From: an uncultured Bacilli bacterium
Lineage (GTDB): Bacteria; Bacillota_I; Bacilli_A; RF39; UBA660
Length of the DNA stretch: 64,000 nucleotides
Assembly (NCBI GenBank): GCA_947632085.1
Contig: CANRNY010000001.1
Span: 39,712-103,711, forward strand
Direction: 5' to 3'
The translations under genes were made by a program, and so were the position numbers. Position 1 is the first letter of the stretch. Each line of letters starts with the position of its first letter. Positions 48,871 through 58,525 of the stretch are shown here, piece by piece. The notes under the pieces are model-generated. The model was not told the origin of the DNA. It saw only the letters and a program-made list of their open reading frames with translations, and ran no database searches.

Positions 48871-49710
48871 ATGAAAAATATCCTAAAAGAAACCACTTTA
48901 TTTACAATTTTAATCACTTATTTTATATATTGTTTAACAAATAATACCTATATTGTCTCTAAAACAATATATAGCGTTAATATTTGGTTACACAAAATAA
49001 TTCCTACTCTCTTTCCTACTTTTATTATAGTTGACTTAATATATAGTTCTAATCTTCCATATTACATTTCTAAATATCTTCATTTAAATTATATTTATCT
49101 TCTAAGTATTATCTCTGGTAGTCCTTCTAACGCTTATATGTTAAATAAATATGATGTAGATATAACTAAACTTCTAGCTGTAACTAAATATACTTCTCCT
49201 ATCTTTACCTATACCTTCTTAAAACTAATCTTTAATCATCAAATAGCTCTTATTATCATTACCTGTAATATTCTAACTAATTTCATTTTAATTAAACTAC
49301 TTAAACCACCTAAAATATCATTTACTAAACAAAATAATAATATATTAAAAACTTTTATAACTAGTTTAAGTAAAAATATTAATCTTTTAATAACTATCTT
49401 AGGTACTATTATTTTTTTTAATACTCTACCTTTTACTAAAATAACTAATCCCTACCTAAAAGGTCTAATATTAAGTATCTTAGAAATAACTACATCTTTA
49501 AATTACTTAAGTATTACATCTATTCCTCTAACTATAAAACTAATATTAGCAATCATCTCTATTTCCACTTGTGGTTTATGTATTGAATGCCAAATAAAAA
49601 GTATCATCAATGATACTTTTCTAAACTATTCAAAATATTTAAAATATCGTTTATTTCATTTACTTATTTTCTTCTTTTTAACTTTCGTTACAATAACTCT
49701 TCTTATCTAA
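48871..49710 (+). CDS. YlbJ-like sporulation-family integral membrane protein
   Basis: VNIWLHKIIPTLFPTFIIVDLI, SGSPSNAYML; adjacent to the ylbL-like gene as in Bacillus. Confidence 0.65.
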   Translation: MKNILKETTLFTILITYFIYCLTNNTYIVSKTIYSVNIWLHKIIPTLFPTFIIVDLIYSSNLPYYISKYLHLNYIYLLSIISGSPSNAYMLNKYDVDITKLLAVTKYTSPIFTYTFLKLIFNHQIALIIITCNILTNFILIKLLKPPKISFTKQNNNILKTFITSLSKNINLLITILGTIIFFNTLPFTKITNPYLKGLILSILEITTSLNYLSITSIPLTIKLILAIISISTCGLCIECQIKSIINDTFLNYSKYLKYRLFHLLIFFFLTFVTITLLI

Positions 49711-50194
49711 CTAAGCTAAATTCAAATTCTAAGTTATTATCAGTTACATCATCACTATACCATATCTTAATACTATGAATCTTTGTATATCCCGCTTCTA
49801 ATTCATTATCAATAAGTATATACCCATCTTTATCCTTTTCTAAAGTATTAAAATCATAAACATGTAAATCATCGACCCCAATTCTTACTTTTGATAATAC
49901 TTTATCATCTGTAATATTAGGTTTTATAATAACTTTATATTCTTCCATATCTTTATTATTATTTGTAACAGTATAAGTAATTCCTTCTTGACTTAGTCCT
50001 TCACCATTACTTAAGTGTTTAATATCTTCTAATTTACTATCATCTAGTACTGCTACAAACCCTTGATAATTAGCTACTTTATTACCTCTCCCTCTATTAA
50101 CAGCAAAGAAAACATAACAAATAGTACAAATTAAAAATAGTAAAGCAAATATTTCAATAATTATTTGTTTTTTTAATACTTTATTAACCATCAT
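49703..50194 (-). CDS. Single-pass membrane/secreted protein, unknown
   Basis: 163 aa, N-terminal TM; coupled with 50184..51107. Confidence 0.6.
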   Translation of the reverse strand: MMVNKVLKKQIIIEIFALLFLICTICYVFFAVNRGRGNKVANYQGFVAVLDDSKLEDIKHLSNGEGLSQEGITYTVTNNNKDMEEYKVIIKPNITDDKVLSKVRIGVDDLHVYDFNTLEKDKDGYILIDNELEAGYTKIHSIKIWYSDDVTDNNLEFEFSLVR

Positions 50195-51107
50195 AAACTA
50201 CCTCATAAGGATTATTTTTACTACCATCCCCCAAGATAACTTCTGCATCAATATATACTTTTTCTACTTCTTTAGTTTTTAAAGAAGTATTTTTATTTTT
50301 ATTAGTTATTACTCCGTTATCTAAATAGTAAGCATTATTATCACCTAATGTATTAACAAACCAGTAATTACCATTTAACCAAGTATTATATTTATTTGTA
50401 TTATTTATTTTTACCTCCGGATTATTAAAACTTGCTAAATAATCAGCTATTGTTAAGTATTCTTCACCATTACCATAAGCACTATTATTACTATTTTCTG
50501 TCATAAGTAGAATACTATTATTTATTAAACCTACTATACGATAAGTCTTACCATTATATTTTGCATAGTTATTTACATTAGTTCCATAATAACGATAATT
50601 ATCTTCACTATCTTTATAGACATTACGTGAAGATATAATCTTATCTTTTAGTAAATTAACTTGTTCATGCGCAATTAAAGATATCTTTTCTTCTTCTCCC
50701 TTATCACTATAGATAGTAACTTTTAAATTAACAAAATCATTATCATTACTAGCTCCATACTCATCTAATTCATGAGTATAAATAATATTATCTTTGATTT
50801 CTTCTTTTTCGCCATCATTTATCGCATACGATAAACCATCTAAAGACTCAGCCATTAATTCAACTACTAATGTTGTCTTATAACTTCCTTTATTAATAAC
50901 ACTTATCTCTCTTGTAACATTATCATTAAGTACTATATCTTTAACGTTATCTGAAGTTACAATTTTTAAGTTACGATCATAAGTCTCAAACTCATTAGTA
51001 TATTTTTCATTACTTACTTCTTTAGCATAAGAAAGACCTAATAGTAATACTGAAACTCCTAATACTAAGATTAAAACAAAGTAATACTTCCTATTCACAT
51101 AAGTCAC
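50184..51107 (-). CDS. Membrane-anchored extracellular protein, unknown
   Basis: N-terminal signal (YYFVLILVLGVSVLLLGLSYA); KYNGKTYRIVGLINNSILLMTE; ends GDGSKNNPYEVVYDG. Confidence 0.7.
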   Translation of the reverse strand: MTYVNRKYYFVLILVLGVSVLLLGLSYAKEVSNEKYTNEFETYDRNLKIVTSDNVKDIVLNDNVTREISVINKGSYKTTLVVELMAESLDGLSYAINDGEKEEIKDNIIYTHELDEYGASNDNDFVNLKVTIYSDKGEEEKISLIAHEQVNLLKDKIISSRNVYKDSEDNYRYYGTNVNNYAKYNGKTYRIVGLINNSILLMTENSNNSAYGNGEEYLTIADYLASFNNPEVKINNTNKYNTWLNGNYWFVNTLGDNNAYYLDNGVITNKNKNTSLKTKEVEKVYIDAEVILGDGSKNNPYEVVYDG

Positions 51108-51186
51108 CTACTATCTACAAAACATTTTATCATAAAAAAAGAAACAAATAAAGTTTCTTTGTCATATTTTATATTAGGGTGATTAA

Positions 51187-51369
51187 ATGAGACCAGTTCG
51201 TCCACGTAATTCATTTTTAACTTTAATTTTTATCTTCTGTTTAAGTATTCTTATCTTTTATCAAATTATTATTACTTTAGTCCTTCCTTTGCGTTTTAAT
51301 ATTATTGTTCTACTTATTGAAACTTTTATCTTATTCTTTCTCTTATTCCGTTTATTATGGCCCTTTTAA
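51187..51369 (+). CDS. Small (60 aa) two-TM protein
   Basis: agggtgatta RBS-like upstream; hydrophobic MRPVRPRNSFLTLIFIFCLSILIFYQII... Confidence 0.5.
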   Translation: MRPVRPRNSFLTLIFIFCLSILIFYQIIITLVLPLRFNIIVLLIETFILFFLLFRLLWPF

Positions 51370-52241
51370 TTATTAAAAACGATCTTTGAAGAACTAGCTA
51401 AGTAATTAATAAGTTCTCTAACTCTTTGACAATTACTTAATTCATCTTCACTAAATTTTATTTCCAATGGAATACTTATTAATATGTCTAAAAATATTTT
51501 CTCTTGTTCAAGTAATTCAAAACCATCATTATATTTTATAAAAACTTCACTAAATGATATATTCATCCATTCATTCTGATAAAAACGATATAAATCTAAA
51601 ACCGGACTATCAATTGTATAGTTATCCCAACTAATTAAATAATCATCACTATTTTTAAGAAAATGTTCTAATTTTAAATTATTATGAACTAAAGCTACTC
51701 TTTCTTTATTCTTATCTTTTATCATTCGATACCATTCATCTAACTTATCTTTCGCATACTTATTAGCATTATATATTAATGTATAATTTCTTAAAAATAA
51801 ATAATGACTAGGTACTATATATTCTTCTTGTAAAAATCTATTAAAATATTCATCATATATATTACTTAAATATAATATATTATTATTTATTTTTTCATAA
51901 ACTTCTTTATATTTATCATTTGTAATTGTTTTAAAATAACTAGTTTTACTATGTAATAAAGCCACTATTTCAATTAAATCTAAGGCTTTTTGTTCTTTAT
52001 CAATACTTATATCATCTTGATATTCTAATACTAATAAATCATCACGACTATCTAAAGACATTTCTGGTATATAATTAAAATTACGACTTTTTAAATACTT
52101 ATATAAATCTTTATAATTTATTTTTGGATTCTCTTTAACAACAAAATTTCCATCCATCGTATTTAAGATAAATGCGTTATTTTTTCTCGTTATTTTATAT
52201 GGTTTATATATTTCATTAAAGACTTCTAAACTTCTACTCAT
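51366..52241 (-). CDS. CotS/YsxE-type kinase-like protein (aminoglycoside phosphotransferase fold)
   Basis: VALVHNNLKLEHFLKNSDDYLISWDNYTIDSPVLDLYRFY; directly follows a SpoVID-like gene. Confidence 0.7.
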   Translation of the reverse strand: MSRSLEVFNEIYKPYKITRKNNAFILNTMDGNFVVKENPKINYKDLYKYLKSRNFNYIPEMSLDSRDDLLVLEYQDDISIDKEQKALDLIEIVALLHSKTSYFKTITNDKYKEVYEKINNNILYLSNIYDEYFNRFLQEEYIVPSHYLFLRNYTLIYNANKYAKDKLDEWYRMIKDKNKERVALVHNNLKLEHFLKNSDDYLISWDNYTIDSPVLDLYRFYQNEWMNISFSEVFIKYNDGFELLEQEKIFLDILISIPLEIKFSEDELSNCQRVRELINYLASSSKIVFNN

Positions 52242-53010
52242 CTATATATTCAGGAATAATTAGTTTATCACCAGTTTTTATTTTATCTATTTCATTATAT
52301 TGTTTAACTGTCTCTAAATTAGTTTCATACATTTTAATTATTTGTTCAATCGTTTCACTTTCTTTAACAATATGAATATGATATTTTACGTATTCTTCCT
52401 TTGTAACAGCTTGTATTTCTTCCTCTTTTTCTTCTTTAACGTCCTCTTCTTTAACTGAAACAACAACAGGCTCATCTCTTACTTCTTCTGGGGTTGTTTC
52501 TTCTTCTACAACAACTTCTTCTTTTACTTCCATAGCTTCTTCTCTATCTTTTTTATCATTTTCTTTCTGTTTTAAAAAATCTTCTATTTCTCTTATCGTT
52601 TCTTCATCAATCTCTTTAGTTTCTTCAATTACTTCATTAACCTTATCACTATTTTCTATCTCATTAATTCGTTTTTCTTCTTTTTCTTCTTCATAACAAA
52701 TACTAAAATCAATATTTACTTTAATAACATCTTCTTCTATTTGATCATACGTAAAATCCTCTATCTCAATCTTTATTGAATCATTAATCGCATTATCTGG
52801 TAATATCGCTGTAAAAGGCAAACGATACTTAAATAATTCTTTTTCCGTTGTATCATTATGTCTTTTATAATCACCAAAGATAATAAAATCACCAGCTACT
52901 TCATTATCATAGACTTTTTCTTCATGTTCTAATGAAATACTTGTAATACTTGCTATTGTCGTTTTAAAGACAATCTCCTTAACATAAGGTATAACTTGTT
53001 TCATATACAT
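52234..53010 (-). CDS. SpoVID-like protein with C-terminal LysM domain
   Basis: Acidic/charged linker and LysM (YHIHIVKESETIEQIIKMYETNLETVKQYNEIDKIKTGDKLIIP); located between lon and a ysxE-like gene. Confidence 0.7.
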   Translation of the reverse strand: MYMKQVIPYVKEIVFKTTIASITSISLEHEEKVYDNEVAGDFIIFGDYKRHNDTTEKELFKYRLPFTAILPDNAINDSIKIEIEDFTYDQIEEDVIKVNIDFSICYEEEKEEKRINEIENSDKVNEVIEETKEIDEETIREIEDFLKQKENDKKDREEAMEVKEEVVVEEETTPEEVRDEPVVVSVKEEDVKEEKEEEIQAVTKEEYVKYHIHIVKESETIEQIIKMYETNLETVKQYNEIDKIKTGDKLIIPEYIDE

Positions 53011-53043
53011 TCCTCCTAGTCTATAATATGAAAAAAAGAGAAT

Positions 53044-55365
53044 TTAATTACTAAAAATAGCATTAAATATCTCTTTATAATTCTTAACTAAAATAATTTT
53101 AACTTTATCTTTTATAATACTAGGTATTTCTGATAAATCACAAGCATTAGTATAAGGAACAAATATTTTCTTTACGCCATCATTATAAGCACCAATTACT
53201 TTTTCTTTTAAGCCACCAACTTTTAAGATATCACCAGTTAAGGAAATTTCCCCTGTCATTGCAATATCTTTAGGTACTTCTCTGTTAATTAATAAACTTA
53301 TTAATGATGTCGCAATTGAAACTCCTGCTGAAGGTCCATCTTTTTTTATTGCTCCTTCTAAGAAATGAATATGAACATCTTTATTTTTAAACATTTTATC
53401 TTCTAAATTAAAATCTTTTCGATTAGCTTTAATATAACTAATCGCGACATTAACTGATTCATCCATTGACTGACCAATCATTCCTGTTACTTTAAATTCT
53501 CCTTTACCTTCATACATTGTTGTTTCAACAGGCATTACCATACCACCCATTGGAGTAAAAGCTAAAGCATTAACCATTCCGATATGATTATTAATCGCTT
53601 CATTTTTAATATCGTATTTATAAGGTCCTAAGTACTCTTTTAAATCACTTTTCTTAACTGTAACTTTAATTGGACTATTCAACTCTCTTACAGACTTTGT
53701 TACAATCTTACGGACAATCGTACTTAAATTCCTCTGTAAATCACGAACTCCTGCTTCTTTCGTATAACGATTAATAACTTCCATTATAATATCATTACTA
53801 AATTTAATTTCTTTACTACATACTAAATGTTCTTTAAAGATATTTGGTATTAAATAATTCTTTGCTATATCTAATTTTTCAAATTCCGTATAACTAGATA
53901 ATTCAATAATTTCTAATCTATCATATAAAGCATCAGGTATATCTTCTTCATAATTAGCTGTCAAAATAAACATTACTTCTGATAAATCAAAAGCTTCTTC
54001 AACATAATTATCGATAAAACGACTATTTTGTTCTGGATCTAATATATCTAGTAATACTGAAGCAGGATCACCCTTATAATCTTTTACCATCTTATCTATT
54101 TCATCAATCAAGATAAGAGGATTAGCTGTTCCACATTTCTTTAACGCTTGAATAATCTTTCCTGGAGAAGAACCAATATAAGTTCTTCTATGACCATTAA
54201 GTTCAGCACTATCATTAAGTCCACCAACACTTATCTTATAAAATTCTTTTTTTAAACTATTAGCAATCCCCATTGCTAAAGATGTCTTACCAACTCCAGG
54301 AGGACCAACTAAACATATAATTGGACTTCTTAAATTCTTATTACGCGTCTTAACCGCAATATATTCTAAAATACGATCTTTTACTTTCTCTAAACCAAAA
54401 TGGGTCTTATCAAGACTCTTTTTTATTTTGTCTAGGTCAGTTTCATCTTCCGAAGTAATTCCATAAGGTAAATCTAAAACTAAATCTAAGTAATTACGTA
54501 TAATACTTACTTCTGGACTCATTTCATTTGTATAATCTAACTTTTTAACTTCATTAACTAGTTTATTCTTTAGTTTACCATCACATTTTAAATTATTAAT
54601 TCTCTCTAAGTAATCCCCTATTATTTCATCTTTTAAATCCGTTTCTCCCAGTTCTTTTTTAATTGCTTCCATCTTTTCTCGTAAAACAATTTCTTTTTGT
54701 GTCTGTTCGAAATCTTCTCTTAAAGCATCATCTAGTTTTAAATCTAATTGCGCTACTTGTAATTCAATTGATAAATCATAAACTAAAGCATTAGCACGAT
54801 GATATGGATCAACCTCTTGCATATAAAGTAATTTCTTTTCAATAGTAAAAGGCATAAAAGATACTATTATATCGGTAATTTTATTTAAATCAGTTAGATC
54901 TTTAATACTAGATAAAATACTATTACTAATTGTTGAAGAACACTCAATATAGTCATTTAAAAGTTCTAGTATTTTTCTTCTTAAAGTTGTTATTTCAACC
55001 TCATCATAAGTCGGTATTTCAATATCCATTGTATGTGCTTTTAATATATCACCATCAGCTATTTCATTAATATATTCTAATATCTTAACACGTTTAAAAC
55101 CACTAACAACAATTCTTAAATTACCAGTTTGTAACTCCATCTTACTTTTGATTTTACCTACTACCCCAACAGCTGGTAAATCAGATACATCTGGCGATTC
55201 TTCATAAGGATCAGTTGGACAAACAATTAAAATCTCCCCATTATGTTTATTCATTGCTAAATTAATAACTTTACTACTTATATCATTACTTAAATCAAGT
55301 CTTACATCCTGAAAAGGCAGAAGAACAATCCTCTTTAGAAGCATTACTGGTAAATTGTTTTTCAT
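53044..55365 (-). CDS. lon: ATP-dependent protease La
   Basis: GPPGVGKTSLAMGIANSL, GGLNDSAELNGHRRTYIGSSPGKIIQALKK, EGAIKKDGPSAGVSIATSLIS. Confidence 0.96.
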   Translation of the reverse strand: MKNNLPVMLLKRIVLLPFQDVRLDLSNDISSKVINLAMNKHNGEILIVCPTDPYEESPDVSDLPAVGVVGKIKSKMELQTGNLRIVVSGFKRVKILEYINEIADGDILKAHTMDIEIPTYDEVEITTLRRKILELLNDYIECSSTISNSILSSIKDLTDLNKITDIIVSFMPFTIEKKLLYMQEVDPYHRANALVYDLSIELQVAQLDLKLDDALREDFEQTQKEIVLREKMEAIKKELGETDLKDEIIGDYLERINNLKCDGKLKNKLVNEVKKLDYTNEMSPEVSIIRNYLDLVLDLPYGITSEDETDLDKIKKSLDKTHFGLEKVKDRILEYIAVKTRNKNLRSPIICLVGPPGVGKTSLAMGIANSLKKEFYKISVGGLNDSAELNGHRRTYIGSSPGKIIQALKKCGTANPLILIDEIDKMVKDYKGDPASVLLDILDPEQNSRFIDNYVEEAFDLSEVMFILTANYEEDIPDALYDRLEIIELSSYTEFEKLDIAKNYLIPNIFKEHLVCSKEIKFSNDIIMEVINRYTKEAGVRDLQRNLSTIVRKIVTKSVRELNSPIKVTVKKSDLKEYLGPYKYDIKNEAINNHIGMVNALAFTPMGGMVMPVETTMYEGKGEFKVTGMIGQSMDESVNVAISYIKANRKDFNLEDKMFKNKDVHIHFLEGAIKKDGPSAGVSIATSLISLLINREVPKDIAMTGEISLTGDILKVGGLKEKVIGAYNDGVKKIFVPYTNACDLSEIPSIIKDKVKIILVKNYKEIFNAIFSN

Positions 55366-55541
55366 GTTCCGCCTCCTTAAGATTAACATTAAAATCTATT
55401 ATAAATTTTTCCCATTTTTTTGTCTATGATTTTTCCATTTTTTTTCAAAAAAAAGAGCAAAAAATCTTTTTTTACTCTTAATTATTTTTCTTCTTATAAC
55501 TATTAATTAATCTTTTAACTCTTTTTATAACTTTTAACTTT

Positions 55542-56618
55542 TTACTCTTCTAAATTTTTTAAATCATCTTCATAATTTTCACATTTATCACTCTTATTAC
55601 GTGATAATATTTTTTTAGCATTTTCAAAAGTATTAGTATCACTATTATATTTAATACTATAAATCGTATATACAAGTGTATCTTCTTCCTCAGCATTAAA
55701 TTCACTATAACAATTATTTGTATTATCTTCATTACTAAATGTAATAAAGTTAAATTGATTAGTAGCTCCAGCTTTATATACTCTTTGTTCTAAATTACCA
55801 CCATTATTTGGATAAGTATTATTTAGATTGAACGCTACAGTATTTCCTTTTATTAAGTATAAGTTATTAAGATCTTGTAATACGACATTATCCCCATAAA
55901 AATATGTTGTAACATTCTTTTTATTATTCTTTTCTTTTAAAGTCGTAATCGTACTATCACTACTATATGTCTCTCCATCTACCTCTTTCATATTAGTAGG
56001 TGAAAATAAATAATTTATTTTATTAGCACTTATGTATTTAGCTCCCCCACTAGATACGTAGTTAGCTTTATCACTCCACATTTTTATTGTCCCTAAACAA
56101 TCATTAACTAAATACTTCGTAATAGATTTATCTTTCTTTACTTGATAAACTAATTTATATTTATCTATTGTACATTGTTCATCTAAACTAAGTGGCGTTG
56201 ATAAAACTATTTCACGACTATAAATTCCAATAAAGTCACTAATATCTACTTCTTCAGGTGTTGGTGTTTTTTCTTCTGTTTTATTAGCATTAGGATTAAC
56301 TACTGGTGTAGCTGGTGTATTAGTATTTGTTCCTATATTCACATCCCCATATATTCCTTCAGCTTCTTGTACTTTATTAATTGAAAAGAAAGCAATTGTA
56401 AAAATCGTAATAAAGAATGATAAGAAATATAGTTTATTTTCTCTTAAATTTCTAAAAAACACTTTAAAGAAAAGGTATGTTCTATTTTCTTTAGCTACTT
56501 TTTTTATCTTTGCCTTCCTATCCGTAACTTCTTCAGTATCTTCTACTTCTTCTATTACTTCTTCAGTAGTTTCTTCACTAACTTCTTCTATATTTTCTTT
56601 TTTCTTTTTTAATTTCAT
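55542..56618 (-). CDS. Single-TM protein with acidic N-terminal cytosolic segment, unknown
   Basis: E/V-rich N-terminus, TM (LYFLSFFITIFTIAFFSI), extracellular part. Confidence 0.65.
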   Translation of the reverse strand: MKLKKKKENIEEVSEETTEEVIEEVEDTEEVTDRKAKIKKVAKENRTYLFFKVFFRNLRENKLYFLSFFITIFTIAFFSINKVQEAEGIYGDVNIGTNTNTPATPVVNPNANKTEEKTPTPEEVDISDFIGIYSREIVLSTPLSLDEQCTIDKYKLVYQVKKDKSITKYLVNDCLGTIKMWSDKANYVSSGGAKYISANKINYLFSPTNMKEVDGETYSSDSTITTLKEKNNKKNVTTYFYGDNVVLQDLNNLYLIKGNTVAFNLNNTYPNNGGNLEQRVYKAGATNQFNFITFSNEDNTNNCYSEFNAEEEDTLVYTIYSIKYNSDTNTFENAKKILSRNKSDKCENYEDDLKNLEE

Positions 56619-56697
56619 ATAATCACCTTTAGTATTAATATCTTAATTATATCATATATCTGCAAAAGTATGTCAAAAGAAAAAAGTAATTTAATAA

Positions 56698-57957
56698 TTA
56701 CTTTTCTTCTCCACCTAATATTTCTAATGCTTTACGCATTTTCATATCGTATTTAACAACATCTAAGCCACCAAAATGAGTTAAGAACTCAGTTTTTTCT
56801 ACTCCATAACTTTCAGCCATTCTTGTTGCTTCTTCTTCAGCTTCTTCATCAGTTATTTCTATTTTTTCTTTAACTGCAACTTCTTCAATTAAATAACGAT
56901 ATTTAACTCTTCTTGTAGCTTCAGGTTCCATTTGTTTATGTAAATCTTCATGATTAGAACCAGTAAATTGTAAGTATTGATCTAATGTAATACCTTGCAT
57001 TCTTAGTTGTTCACCAAATTGATTTATCATACGATGAACTTCATCATCAATTATTTCAGGATTAATTTCTATTTCTAAGTTCTTAGAAGCTTCTTCTAAA
57101 ACATCATCTAAGTATTTATTTTTAACTTCTTCATTTTTACGTTCTTTAATAGCTTCTTTAACTTCTTTTCTAAATTCTTCTTCTGTTTCAATGTTTTCAT
57201 AACCTAAATCAGCATAGAAGTCTTTATTAAGTTCAGGTAAAACTCTTTCTTTAATTTCTCTAACTGTAACATTAAATTTAACATCTTTATTAGCTAGTTC
57301 TTTAGTATAGTTATCAGGGAATTTTAAATTAAGTTCTTTAGTTTCCCCAACTTTCATTCCCACAATTCCTTCTTCAAAACCAGGAATAAAAGTATGAGAA
57401 CCAATTTCAAGTGGATAGTTAGCACCATTACCACCTTCTAATGGTTTACCATCAACAAATCCTTCAAAATCAACTACTGCTGTATTACCTTCAACTACTT
57501 CACCATTTTCTTTAACAACGATTTCGGCAAATCTTGAAGCTAATCTAGCTACTTCTTCATCGATTTCTTTATTAGATACTTTAACTTCGTCTTTCTTAAC
57601 TCCTAAGTCTTTGTATTTACCTAATTTAACTTCAGGTCTTGTAATAATAGTAAATTTAAATTTAACATGGTCTTTATCAATTTCCGTAACATCCATTTTA
57701 GGTTCACAAACAGGAACTAAATCATTATCACGAATAGCTTTAGTATAAGCATCATTAGCAGCTACATCAACAGCATCCATATAAAGTGATTCAACCCCAA
57801 ATTTTTGTAAATAAACATTTTTAGGACATTTACCTTTTCTAAAACCGTCAACTCTTATATCTTTAACTTTCTTTTTAAAAGTAGCATCTAAAATACTTTC
57901 CCAATCACTACCTTTAATTTCAATTTCAACGTCATGTACGTTCTTCACGTCACTCAC
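56698..57957 (-). CDS. tig: Trigger factor
   Basis: VDGFRKGKCPKNVYLQKFG, VDFEGFVDGKPLEGG, EIGSHTFIPGFEEGIVGMKVGE. Confidence 0.95.
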   Translation of the reverse strand: MSDVKNVHDVEIEIKGSDWESILDATFKKKVKDIRVDGFRKGKCPKNVYLQKFGVESLYMDAVDVAANDAYTKAIRDNDLVPVCEPKMDVTEIDKDHVKFKFTIITRPEVKLGKYKDLGVKKDEVKVSNKEIDEEVARLASRFAEIVVKENGEVVEGNTAVVDFEGFVDGKPLEGGNGANYPLEIGSHTFIPGFEEGIVGMKVGETKELNLKFPDNYTKELANKDVKFNVTVREIKERVLPELNKDFYADLGYENIETEEEFRKEVKEAIKERKNEEVKNKYLDDVLEEASKNLEIEINPEIIDDEVHRMINQFGEQLRMQGITLDQYLQFTGSNHEDLHKQMEPEATRRVKYRYLIEEVAVKEKIEITDEEAEEEATRMAESYGVEKTEFLTHFGGLDVVKYDMKMRKALEILGGEEK

Positions 57958-58017
57958 TCCTTCAACTTTCCATATTATACCTTAGATTCCCAACATTTAC
58001 AATAAAAAGGATAGCAA

Positions 58018-58488
58018 TTAAGCTATCTTTATTATCTTAACGTCATAAGAACCATTAGGTCCTACTACTGGAATAACATCGCCGACTTTTTTTCCAATAA
58101 TTGCTGAACCTATAGGTGATTCATTACTAATTTTATTTTCAAATGGATCAGCTTCTAATGAACCAACTATTGTATAAACTTCTTGTTCATCATCATCAAC
58201 ATATTCAATAGTTACTTCTGATCCAACATTAACATGTGTTTTATCTTTATTATCTATAATTGTTGCATGTTCTAATTTATATTCTAGCTCTTGAATTCTT
58301 GCTTCAATTTTAGCTTGTTCATCTCTTGCTGCATCATATTCGGAATTTTCAGATAAATCTCCATGACTTCTAGCTTCTTTGATAGCTAAAACATTTTCAG
58401 CCCTCTTATTTACTCTTAAATCATTTAACTCTTCTTCTAATTCTGCATAACCTTTAGCAGTTAGTAAGATTTCGTCTTTTTTTGCCAT
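58018..58488 (-). CDS. greA: Transcription elongation factor GreA
   Basis: LTAKGYAELEEELNDLRVNKRAENVLAIKEARSHGDLSENSEYDAARDEQA. Confidence 0.95.
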   Translation of the reverse strand: MAKKDEILLTAKGYAELEEELNDLRVNKRAENVLAIKEARSHGDLSENSEYDAARDEQAKIEARIQELEYKLEHATIIDNKDKTHVNVGSEVTIEYVDDDEQEVYTIVGSLEADPFENKISNESPIGSAIIGKKVGDVIPVVGPNGSYDVKIIKIA

Positions 58489-58525
58489 TCCAAGCATCTC
58501 CTTCAAAAATATCTTACTAAGAATA

